A stretch of DNA of 64,000 bases from Cyathus striatus (taxonomy: Eukaryota; Basidiomycota; Agaricomycetes; Agaricales; Nidulariaceae): the NCBI GenBank assembly GCA_025738555.1, contig JAOVFP010000020.1, forward strand, positions 1,736,001 to 1,800,000. Direction: 5' to 3'. The first letter of the stretch is position 1, and each line of letters starts with the position of its first letter. The notes beneath the pieces are model-generated. The model was not told where the DNA came from. It worked only from the letters and a program-made list of their open reading frames with translations, and did no database searches. Position numbers and translations under genes: made by a program. This document shows, piece by piece, positions 44,296-55,769 of the stretch.

Positions 44296-47200
44296 CTATG
44301 ATGATGTCTGAAATTGTTGAATGTCTGTATTAACATTCCAGATTTTAAGAGCAGATTCATCAGATGAAGTTATCAAATGCTGTCCATCTGGAGAAAATGT
44401 GACTGGCCATAGTATAGTGGCATGTTTATATGTTTCAAGTTCACATTTAACAATTTCACCAGTTTGTACATTGTATATTTTAACATTTCTCTCAGCTGTG
44501 TTTACTGCCACCAGCTTTCCACTTGGTGAAAATCCATAACCACGAGGGAAGCTACCAGTATTTATACAAGCTAATTTCTCTCCTGAGTACACATCTGATA
44601 TAAATGAATTTTTATTAAACTCATGTACAAAATATCTTTTATTTGGGGAGAATGCTAATGTGTGTGGATAAGAACTAGTAGGTCCGCATCCAATTTCAAC
44701 CTTTGATATTATATCTCGTGTTTTGATATTCCATAGTATAACATCAACTAATGAGCCTGATAGAATCTGATTTCCATCTGGTGTAAATGCAACCAATTTT
44801 ACTATAGTATTATGACCTCGAAAAGTATTAATAATTTTATAGTCTCTTTTCTTATCCCAGATTTGAATATTTGTATCAAATGATCCAGATGCAATCATAC
44901 ATCCATCTGGTGAATATGCAACTGAAGTAACTTCTCTAAAATGACCATACAATGGATTAGTCAATTGATGCCCTGTCATTACATTCCAAATTTGAACACT
45001 GTTATCTTCTGAACCAGACACTATATTTGTTCCATCTGGTGAAAAATCAATGGACAAAACTGACTTATAGTGACCTGTTAGTGGGCCAGTTACTATTTTA
45101 CCTGTTACTGTATTCCAGACCACAATAGTCCCATGATGTGACCCACATGCTAAATGCATTCCATCTGGTGAAAATGTAGCAGAGCTAATAGAAAGACCAA
45201 AAATCCCAAGTGTGCTAGTGGCTGTTTGATCTATTTGTACATTCCAAATCCGAATGGTCTCATCATATGAGCCAGAAACCACCCACTTTCCATCTGGTGA
45301 AAATGCCACTGATGTTACCCATCTGGTGTGACCAGCAAGAGAGTTTGTTATTAGTTTTCCAGTTTCTACATTCCAAATGTCAATGCTACTTCCTGAAGCA
45401 GATGCTACCAAACTTCCATTTGGTGAAAATGCCACTGATTTAACCCAATTAGTAGATCCTTGCAATGGGCCTGTTATGAGTTGACCTGTCTCTGCATTCC
45501 ATATTCTAATGGATTTATCATCTGAGCCAGATACCACCAGTTTTCCATTTGGAGAAAATTCAACTGAGGTAACAGAATCAGTATGTCCTTTCAATGGACA
45601 ATTAACAATTAGACTGGTTCTTGTCTCCCAAATTATTATGGTTTTATCCTCTGAACCTGATGCTATATATTTTCCATTTGGTGAAAATGTAACAGATGTT
45701 ACATAATCAGTATGACCTTCCAATGAATCTATTGCTTGTTGGTCAGTATATATATTCCATATTTTTATAGTTTTATCATCTGAGCCTGAAACAACAAGTG
45801 TTCCATTTGATGAAAATGCAACTGATCTCACCCAATTAGTATGTCCTTGCAATGGACCAGTAAAGATTTTGCCAGTGTCTGTGTTCCAGATTTGAACTGT
45901 CATATCACCAGAGCCAGATACTATTTTCTTTCCATCAGGTGAAAATGCAACTGATGTAACATAATTACTGTGTCCTTGCAGAGGACTAGCAACTACTTGG
46001 CGCATCTGTACATCCCATACTTTTATAGTATTATCACATGAACCTGTTATTAACTGGTTTCCATTGGGTGATATTGCTATTGACAATACATGACTCTGTT
46101 CTTTCATTGTTATTAAGAGAGGGTTTTCTTTTTCTTCAAGTCCAGTTTGTACTTGAAGGGTGTTTGTATAGAGGTGTAAGTATTCTCTTCTAATATATGA
46201 ATATTTTGGTGCAAATGGTAATACTGATAAGTAAATGTGAGGTATACTTTCTGAGATTGGAGTGAAGTATTTCATTACAAGTATTGCTGTATCTTCCAAG
46301 TCTACTGCCAGAGTATAATCAATATTCTAGCTAGGCATTAGAATTGGTCTATATATTAATAAAACTAAGTACTGTACCTTCATCTTATCAGCTAATTTTC
46401 TGACAAATATAGGCACTATATTTAGCATTTTTTGCATGCTCAGAACCTCCAGCCAATAAAGTAGTTTTTTGTACAGAAATAATTTTACACTCTCAACAAC
46501 CATGTTGTTTTTCTCTAAATCCATATCCAGTACATGTTCAACCCAGTATGTACAGCTGTATGCAATATAATTGTGCACTTTACTTAAAAGTTGTTGCTTC
46601 ACATCATCATTTCTTTCATATGAACTTGGAAAGTTATACATATTGAATTTTAAACTTTTCAGCATAACATTGAGGCTGTTCATACCTATAATTTGTGTGT
46701 ATTTTATGCTATCAATAAAAAAGTCCACATCTACACATTTTTCTGCATTTGTTAGAAATTCAGAAAATGATAGGTGCTTCAGAATAATTTTTTGAGTTTC
46801 AGGCCTAACTGATAGAACTGGAGATAGTTTCAAAATCACATGAGCAATCTTTGCCTTTAACATCTCATTTTCATCTTTTCCCATCAGATATATTAAATCA
46901 CTTTGTTCAACTGGAACCTTTGCTGCAATGATTATACCCAATATATCTTTAATCAATAATTTCCAGGCCATATAATCAACAGACTTGTCAGGTATGACTT
47001 CTAATAGCACCTGTATATACAAACTATCCAAGCTTCTTGAACCTTGAGATAATTTTCTCAAAAGAATTTGCTCAAGAACTATTTTGTAATTGTTGTCATG
47101 CATTTGTAAATAGTCCATAATAGATTGTGCCCAAATAAAAAGCCCAGATGCCATTTTTACTAAATCTCTTACAATATGAGTTCCAGGCCAATTTATAGGT

Positions 47201-48089
47201 GTCCATGTCATTTCATTGAACCTCATGTAAAAGTACTTTTCCAAATCTGTATTGGTGCTTGAACTTAATTGATCTCCTGTGTTCAATACAACATAATGAC
47301 ACAGTTGATAATTATGAAAATTTGAGGGCAATCTGATATTTCTGCTTGTAACTATCAATTTAATTTTTTTTAAAACTCTGTTTTCACACCATTTATTTAA
47401 GGTTGATATAAGTTGCTTGTGTTTAGCTGCCTGAATTCCAGAGAAATCACTTTCATCTAAAGCATCAATCAAAATAACTGGGTGATATAGCATTTCCAAT
47501 GTATTTTCAAATTGAACTAATGGCTCTTCAATCAAGCCATGGAAGGCTATTTCTAAATCATCTTGCCTATATCCTGGCTTGTCAAGAAAATTTTCAATTG
47601 AAGTCTTGATAATGTTGTGGAACTTGGCCAAATCAAATGCAACTGTCCTCCAGAGAGCAGTAGGATCACTGAGTCCTGCATCTCCTCTTTGAAAGAAAAA
47701 ATATCCACCAAGAGTTCCCCTTTGAGCAAGTTTAGAAACCATGGAAGAAGCAATAGCAGTTTTTCCTGCCCCTGGAGCTCCATCAATCCACATGATGTTT
47801 GGTGTTTGAGGTCCTACAAATAGAACAAAAATGGCTAAGTATTCATATCTGAATTATTAAACTCACTATGATCATTTAACCATTCATTAATTTGTGAGAA
47901 AATGTGGTCTCGGGTTCCCTCCATGCATGGTAGTGGAAAGTATGCATCTCGATCAACTGGCTTTAGCTTTCGCCCCAAGTCAGCTATACTATAGCTGGAC
48001 CCATAGTTATTGATGTTGTACAGATCTCTACCAGCGTCGTTGACAGTTGAATTGTTCAGTGTGTTGTGCATCGAATTTGCGAATGCCAT
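44296..48089 (-). CDS. NACHT-WD40 NLR-type STAND protein
   Basis: Three exons (48089-47867, 47813-46378, 46326-44296) give 1,229 aa with 53- and 51-nt introns; phases match. Residues 1-74 are a short N-terminal part (ATG chosen as first in frame) with NDAGRDLYNINNYGSS. NACHT: P-loop GAPGAGKT at 86-93 and Walker B VILIDALDE at 187-195. The C-terminal 627-1229 contains about 14 WD40 units of ~42 residues (SVAFSPDGK..VSGS.D.TI.IWN), enough for two seven-bladed propellers; the last four are more divergent. Fungal proteins of this design act as sensors in non-self recognition, with WD40 repeats as the variable recognition surface. No known death effector is seen at the N-terminus. The reading frame is intact although the gene is CpG-poor like nearby dead repeats. 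Confidence 0.9.
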
Positions 48090-48990
48090 ATTTAGCGCTG
48101 AAAAGCTCACACGAATGTAAGCGGCGGGAGGGAATGAAACAGACCTCGTCGTCGCAAACCGTCTTTATATATGACACCACGATCTGCCACGGTGCCACGA
48201 ACGGACAATTATAACCCCCAATATGCCTAGTCCTGTTATACAAATCACTGATTTGAATCAAATGTACATTCTGTCAGGCATTGGATCAACAAGAAGTTTG
48301 GCTATACACGCAAATGGCATTCTAAGTTGACGTGATACGAGAAGAGCGCGGAATAACGCTGGCCTAATTATAGTGTTGAATCTTGATCTTCCAAACAGAT
48401 ATTTCGTGCAAAGAAAGGGGAAAGCGGAAGATAGAGAGGAGTCATGAATGAAAGAGAAAACCCACGGTATGAGAAAGAGCCCCATTCGACTTAAATACCG
48501 ATAAGCATAGAACACTGGAGTTGATGTACTAGTACTAGTAGGACACTTTGATATCGAAAACAAGGTGATAATAGAAGAAGCGAAATAACCAGCACGAGGC
48601 ATTATTGTACATTACTCGCAGACGTACTAATCGTATGCCATGTTTTCAGAGGTAATTTTAATTGCAGTGAGAGAGCCGTAAAAGGACGAAAGGATTTTGT
48701 TGCGAGCTCACGGCCGCGATTCTAGTAAGCCTGATAAGGGTATGTGTGCAAGCTGTAATCATTGTCGACAAGCTGTGAATATATACTATTGATAATTAGC
48801 ATGTACGCACACCCCAGCGCGTCAGGGGCGTATCCAAGGATAAACAACCACTCTCTTCGACGAACATGTTTGGGATTGGCGCCGAATGGGGGAGAGCAGT
48901 TCTCATGGCTATCGATAATCAGCATTTACGCATGCCCCGGTATGTCAAGAGCAAATCCAAAATAAATAGCCACTGGGTGTCTTTGACGAT
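48090..48990. other. Upstream region of the NACHT-WD40 gene, with a 124-bp-spaced repeat
   Basis: No gene is seen. Two related segments start near 48784 and 48908 (GATAATTAGCATGTACGCA and GATAATCAGCATTTACGCA, each followed by a CCCC and GTCA block). CG content returns to normal here. Confidence 0.5.
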
Positions 48991-51900
48991 TGAAGAGGTC
49001 TGAGATCGGCGCGATCAGAGTGCATTCGCATGTGTGAGAACAGCTTTCGGCGCTGCAGAGTCCAGATATAACCGCGATAACAATTGATTACACTTGGGCG
49101 CTCGAAGGCACTCGAAAAGATGGATGTGAATGTGACAGGCGACAATTATACTCCCGTCAAGTCATGGGTTGATTCGGGTGCTTATAAAGAGATGTTAATC
49201 GATAGAGTACTCCCAGGATGTCATGAGTCGATTCATGTTCTTACTAGTTAATCGATAGTCGTGTAACTATGATTCACTCACTAAAGGCCTGTGATCGACT
49301 AAGAGGTGAAACTTGGTGAGACGATTGGTTACTGCTATTACCAGTAAGTTACATGTAGTAGTGTTGCTGTGACCGACTGCAGTAGAGTTAATGACTGCAC
49401 AATGACATCGGGCAAGAGAAAAGAAAGCGAAGACCTATAAACCAGAAACGCCTTGAAGATGTTTAGTACGTATTACACTATTTTTACATCTCTACGTCTT
49501 GTAAACGGCCAAGAAAAATAGACTTCTATTCTTGCATGCTTCGGGCACGCAGTACAGCGGGGCAGGGTAAGTTCTTGTTGGTAAGTACAGGCAAGCTTTC
49601 GGATAGACAGAGCATATGGATTTGGAATAAATGATGGAAAATCTACGTTCCCGAGCTATGTGGTTGAGCGAGTATATCTCTGAATGCGGTTCATTCATAG
49701 TTGACCTGTGTCCAACTCATGGGGTCAACAAGAACCTAATAGAGTGTTTATTAGGTGAGTATTTTCCACTAAAGTGTCTAAGGGTAAACGAGTTTGAGGT
49801 TAAGTATCTTGTATACAGGCGTCCTCGAGGGACTTGCACAGTTGCCCGGAAATCCATCGAATTCGTGGCCAGTCACGATTAGAGAAGAGGGGGAACACCG
49901 TTCCAACCCTGTGAGTCAGCTTGAAGATATAAAAGCGAAGAAACATGAAAACATAGCGTGCCAGTCAGTCAATTCGCATCGTAAACATATTCATTTCTTC
50001 CGTTTCCCTTGAGCAGCACTGTGAATCCAACAAACGCGACGATGAAAGTGGCTTAAGTAGTGTGATGACTTGGTGAACTGAGTGACTGAGACGGTCGAGA
50101 CTCGACAATGCCTCATTTGGCCTCATTAATCAATTGTCTGGGACGCGACTTCAAAACGTGACAAAATCGACCATACACATGACTTCTGTTGCCAAGCTCC
50201 CATTGGTCAACGAATCCTTGCCGAACCCAACCAATAATCCGACGCTCCAAAGCCCTGCCTCTTGCAAGGAATGATGGCGGCCTGGCTTCAGCTTCACTCA
50301 GCAATTCAATTGTCGACCGCGTGCGCGTGCTAGGTACCTCCTGCTTCCCGACAACTTGAAGCATGTTCTAAATTGCCTCTCCCATGGGTCAACGGCGAAC
50401 GCGTCGCTCTTTCTGCGCTTTCGTGGGGGTAAGTTGAGCATATAGCGCAACAATAGCCCTTCTAAACACATCCCTTCAAGCTACAGGCCTACGCTCCAGT
50501 ACTTCACTCAAGCTTCAGTAACGCGCAGCTTACAGGTGTTAAGGGAGATACGACGCAGCGCTGTTACTGTCCATCAGTCTTGCGTGGCTGATCCAAGGAT
50601 GTGTAGGAACGGAGCGCAGAGCAGCCGTATTGAAGACCGAGTTCGGTAGAGCGTTGCTCATGTCCTAAAGTAGGGCAACGGGACTCTTCGTGAGTGTTCT
50701 TCCTTTCATTGCTTTGTCGTACTTCGTTGCTCTGACACTGGTGACTAGCTTAAGAACGTACCATGTGCTCCTACTTTTTCTCAATCTAACTCAAGCGTAT
50801 TGATCTTTAGACTCGTCATCATCATCCGCCAAGAACCCATAATCGATATATCGCTACGTCGAAGTCTCGCAATATGTTCTCTCCGTCACAACTCCTGATC
50901 CCCCACTCCCGCGCATTCACCATACCCCTCACATTCCCCTTCGACTCACATCAACGTGAAGCGCTCCCATCATAACACTCCGACGTTCAACAAGTTACCA
51001 TCCAGCCAAGTCTACTCCTACGCGTTCACAGCGTATTATCACGCCTATAATGGACTTCTTAACCCCACGGCGACGCTCACGCGTAAAGCCTCGTTTAATT
51101 CGTTCGACAACGAGTCTACGGTCCTTCCCCCCGCCTGTTCATCACAGCTCCCAAACAACAACAGCATCTTACCTTCACTTCCCATCTAGTCAAACGAACT
51201 CTACCCTCGGCCTCAAGTACAACGTACCAACGTCAGCCGCTATCGCTATCGTTTAAACCAGGTGGTTGACTTCGCGCGGGATGATGCTCTGGCCCTACGA
51301 GAAGGCGTCAGCGGCGGGGCTTTCGTAAATGAGGGCCAACCAAAGCAGGGATTGAGGATGACCTACGTTGGCGTTAGAGACGGAATCCTCTGATGTCCTG
51401 ATCTGGTTGGGTCTGTCGGCAGGGCCGAGGACGAGGGCGCGAAGATTCCTAGGGCTGAACATGGGGACAAAGGCTACGAATTACGCCGAGGATGGGTGCG
51501 ATGCGGTAGGGGCGAGGTGATGACGGGTGGACGACGACTGGTGGAGGTTGTAATGATGGGGGAGGGACTAGAGGGAGTGGATACGAAGAGGGGGCGGAGG
51601 GAGATGGCGAGGGCGAGGGCAAGGGCGAGGGCGAGGGCGGGGGGGGGTTTCAAGTTGAAGGTAGTACAGGGTGCCGCGTCTACCTACAACTGCAGTCGCA
51701 GCTGTGGCAGCCGCTTTCGTTTGAGCGTACATCCATTCGCGCTCGAAACTCGTTGGAATGCGTCTTTTTGTGTACGCTGCACGTCTGGAATTACCTACCA
51801 AGGCATTGCTCTTTGGATCATGTCGTCTGGTGGGAAGAGTATACGAGGACGACGGCTCTGCTTCCCATTTCAGAAAGACTTCAGATTCCTATCTCTGGCT

Positions 51901-52505
51901 CTAGAGGAGGACTACGCATTCTTGCAGTCGTCTGCCGTCTCGCAACAGACATCAGCCACCTCCCTAATGGAGACTCAAGGAACATACTACCTATCGCCTT
52001 CGTATCGATAGTACCTAACGTACGACATATCGCTTCATGGATGGCCTTCACCTCATTCAGCATTCCCAAAGCTTCCTGTGGTCGTACACCTCCTGCTGCC
52101 AGCCCAAAATCCACACTCACAGCGCCACAGCCAATGTCACCAAGGCTCTACACATCTTCCATGCGACCGGGAGATATATGCTAAGCTTGTCTCACCACGC
52201 TCCATGAAGCCAGGATGGCTATCCTTCCCTTCATGCGCTACATCTACTTCTATGTTCATCCATCGCTGTAGTGCTTTTCTTTCTCCAACTACCAGGAAAA
52301 GCCTACACCCTTCCTTAGCTGCCTCCTCACAGCGATGTGCGCTAGTGCCGTCATTGTTACTTCCATCAACTGGGTATACCACCTAGGAGTGCACACCCCT
52401 TGTCTTCGCGGTTCAAGTTGCTATACCCCACGATAATGCTGTAGTTTCTTTCGTCAAGTTCGACAAACTCAGGGCTGAGTCCCCCGGTTACACCCATTAT
52501 GCACT
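48990..52505 (+). repeat. Direct repeat A of a ~3.4-3.5 kb segmental duplication
   Basis: Collinear with 55770-59145. Matching anchors include CATTCGCATGTG (49020/55800), CGACAATTATACTCCC (49140/55889), TTGGTCAACGAATC (50203/56914), GTGGCTGATCCAAGGATGTG (50585/57253) and GTTCGACAAACTCAGGGCTG (52458/59096). It starts about 0.9 kb upstream of the NACHT-WD40 start codon and ends just past the 3' end of the TPR gene. It includes a GGGCGA simple repeat at about 51606-51645. Confidence 0.8.
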
Positions 52506-52536
52506 GCTGTTCACGACGCTGAGTGATCTACTCTAG
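50940..52536 (+). pseudogene. Unrecognised duplicated gene, copy A (broken)
   Basis: Coding-like segments are in changing plus-strand frames: SQVYSYAFTAYYHAYNGLLN near 51010, RHIASWMAF near 52030, and a C-terminal open stretch VAIPHDNAVVSFVKFDKLRA ending with TAG at 52534-52536. At least one stop (near 52385) and several frame changes interrupt it. Both duplicate copies share the segments, so the gene predates the duplication. I do not recognise the product; the true strand is likely but not certain. Confidence 0.35.
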
Positions 52537-52712
52537 GTTTTCTACAAGAAGAATTTCAAGTGAAGAAGTTCTTCAGCAGAGGGTATGTCCTTAGTAAAGA
52601 ACAGAGAGGAATGAGTTATAGAATGCATAGTTGACTTGAAACTAAAGAATACAATACAAACATGTACTACTTGAATACTAATTGAATAGACCAAAGATCA
52701 GTAGCTAAGAGA

Positions 52713-55583
52713 TCAAGGAGTTGTAGGTGGTGTTATGTGAATTGCCAGCTGCTCTGCATCTTTCCATTTTCCTTGATTTTGGTATGTAGATGCCAGGTTT
52801 TCCATGCATTTGAGAGTATGAGGATGCTTATGACCTAGAATTCCAGTGCTCATCTCTAGCACTTGAATTTCCAGCTGCTCTGCATTTTTCCATTTTCCTT
52901 GACTTGAGTATGTAGCTGCCAGGTTTGTCATACATTTGAGGGTATCAGGATGCTTATGACCTAAAAATCTCATACTCATTTCCAGTACTAATGTTTCCAG
53001 TGTCTCTGCATCTTTCCATTTTCCTTGACTCCAGTATGTAGCTGCCAGGTTTGCCATGCTTTTGAGAGTATCAGGATGCTTTTGACCTATAATTCTAGTT
53101 CGCATCTCCAGTACCTGAATTTCCAGTATCTCTGCATCTTTCCATTTTCCATGATTCCGGTATGTGGCTGCCAGGTTTGCCATGCTTGTGAGAGTATGAG
53201 GATGCTCTTGACCTAGAATTCTGGTACTCATCTCCAGCACCTGAATTTCCAGCTTCTCAGCATCTTTCCATTTTCCTTGACTCCAGTATGTGGCTGCCAG
53301 GTTTGTCATACTTGTGAGAGTATGAGGATGCTCTTGACCTAGAATTTTGATACTCATCTCCAGCACCTGAATTTCCAGCTTCTCAGCATCTTTCCATTTC
53401 CCTTGATTCCTGTATGTATCTGCCAGATTTCCCATACTTGTGAGTGTATGAGGATGCTGGTGACCTAGAATTCTAGTCCTCATCTCCAGCACCTGAGTTT
53501 CCAGTGTCTCTGCATCTTTCCATTTCCCTTGATTCTGGTATGTAGCTGCCAGGTTTGTCATGCCTGTAAGAGTATCAGGATGGTCGTAACCTAGAATTCT
53601 GATTCTTATCTCCAGTATTTGAATCTCCAGTGTCTCTGCATCATTCCAATATCCTTGATTCCGGTGTGTGGCTGCCAAGTTTGCCATGCTTGTGAGGGTA
53701 TGAGGATGCTCTTGACCTAGAATTCTGGTGCTCATCTCCAGCACCTGAATCTCCAGCTTCTCTGCATCTTTCCATTTTTCTTGATACATGTATGTGGATG
53801 CTAGGTTTTGTACAATAGATAACAAACTTTTCACCTTCTCATAGACTTCTGAATTTAAAGTGTGGTGTTCTTTTAAGTATGTTCTTTCCAAATCATTCAA
53901 ACCACTAGATATGTCCTTGTTCATAGTTACAAGTTTCTCCAAGTTACATTGTGCAATTCTTAATCTATATATTTCTTCAATGCCATACTTTCCACATTTA
54001 CTCAAAGTATCTGCTGTAAGTTTGAATATATCATCATAGTATATTGTAGGATATAAAGACCTATATTTTTGAAGATTTTGAAGAATATGAGGCAATATTG
54101 AATTCTTATAAACATATTCTTCAGTTGTATCTTCATGTGAAACTGAGCACAGAATCAATCCTGCAGTGTTAAAAATCCATAGTTGTGTTTCCATTAGTGA
54201 CAATCTATCTTCACAACAGGATTGTATTAATGGATGCATACTGTATGTTAACTTTCTCAAAGTTTTTTTTACCAATGAGAGTGATAGAAGCAATCCAATA
54301 CTCTCACCAAATAGCCAGCTATTCCAATCTCCATACTCATCCATATTAAGAATTGAGCTATCCATGGTTTTTAAATATGTGGGTATTGTATCATGTGCAA
54401 AGTCTTTTATTTTTTGTGGGTAATACTTGACAGCTCTCTCAAGTGTTATTTGAGATATATTTTCATAATGCATAAATGTAAATATATTTAGTAAACTTAT
54501 AGCATATTGTGCTGTAGCTGCTATTTGTTTTTCCTGTGTATTGTTACACATTTCCAATATCTTCTGAATTGAAATTTCCCAAGTCTTATATACTGATTTA
54601 CTGTATTTTGATGATCCTTGGAATTTGTTGTTATTCAATATTTTTGGTCTATGCTTATTGTAGAGCTTTATGAAATCATCTAGTTCACATTGTGCCTGGG
54701 TAATGTATGCACCTGCCATATCAATGGCTAATGGCATATAATACATTTTTTTAACTATTAGTTCTGCTTCCTTCCTATATTTTTGTTGGTTGTTGTCAAG
54801 TCCACAGATTTTCAAAAGCAACATAATGGCAGTTTCTTCATTCATTTCATTTACCTCCATTGAATTTTGATGGGTAGTAATTTTTCGAAGTGCAGGATTT
54901 CTGCTTGTGATCAGAATATTTCCTACATTGCCTGGTGGAAGAAACTTTTCAACAATTTCTGGAGGACCATCAGCATTGTCAAAAACAACAAGCCATTTTT
55001 CATGTTTGAGACATGATATTTGATTCAATACACCTGCAGCTGAATATGAATATGCTTTAATATCAAAACCTGTGGTATTTTGTTTATAAATATCTTTAAG
55101 ACTTTGTATGATTGTGTCTTCAGAAGTTGTGTCAATCCAAAAAATATTAGAAAAACTGTGATTAATCACTAATTAGAAGATTACAAAATGTTGAAAATCA
55201 TGCTTACTATTCAGTCATTTCATCACAAAATTTTAAACAGATCTGTGTTTTTCCAATGCCACCCATTCCATGCAAAAGAAACATTTTTCTTCCTGACTTA
55301 GTTGTAGCATTTCTTCTACTGAAATATTCATGAAGTTTCTCAAGATAAATTTCTTGTCCCACAAAATTTTGTGATGTGCAAGCCATGGTGTTCTGAAGTG
55401 GAGAAAGTGGTACAGTGTTTGGCTGGCTTTCAATGTTGTTAACAATCTGAAAACAATTATCAATTCAGGAGCATGATCTCATTGATTGTAGTACAAAGCT
55501 ACTTGAGTTTCAATGTGTATGTCATTCATGTTTGATTTATAAATGATGAAATCACGAGAATTTGCAAAAGTCCCAGAAGTCAT
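52713..55583 (-). CDS. NB-ARC-TPR NLR-type STAND protein
   Basis: Three exons (55583-55503, 55446-55208, 55155-52713) give 920 aa with 56- and 52-nt introns; phases match. Exon 1 encodes only MTSGTFANSRDFIIYKSN..., a short N-terminal motif. NB-ARC: P-loop GMGGIGKT at 87-94, Walker B VVFDNAD at 163-169, then ILITSRNPAL (RNBS-B-like) and MPLAIDMAGAYI (GLPL-like). From 557 to the end are about 8.7 TPR units of exactly 42 residues (NLAATYRNQGKWKDAE..LE.QVLEMSTRILG.EHPHTL), of the kinesin-light-chain-like type common in fungal NLRs. The units are highly alike in DNA, suggesting concerted change. The gene lies between the two direct repeats and its frame is intact. A role in self/non-self sensing is inferred from family. 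Confidence 0.9.
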
Positions 55584-55769
55584 AATGTTCTGATCTACAG
55601 AATCCAGATGGATGCTTGGCTGGTGACGTTGATGGAGTTGATGATGGGGTAAGGAAATGCAGCGCGAAAGCACGGGGCTTATATGTACAAAAGTAAGGCC
55701 TGCTTTCTATTCTTAGAATGTACAATTAGTGACCATGTCATATTGATATGATCCTGGAGCATCTTTGAC

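Noticed and set aside
50113..50364. Minus-strand frame shared with 56700-57158 (ERRIIGWVRQGFVDQWELGN)
   Set aside because: The words are shared because the DNA is duplicated, but the frame is not maintained across indels between the two copies, so a coding role is not supported.
51496..52011. 171-codon plus-strand frame as a gene
   Set aside because: It begins in a GGGCGA simple repeat. The homologous region in repeat B does not keep the same frame, so it is treated as part of a broken gene.
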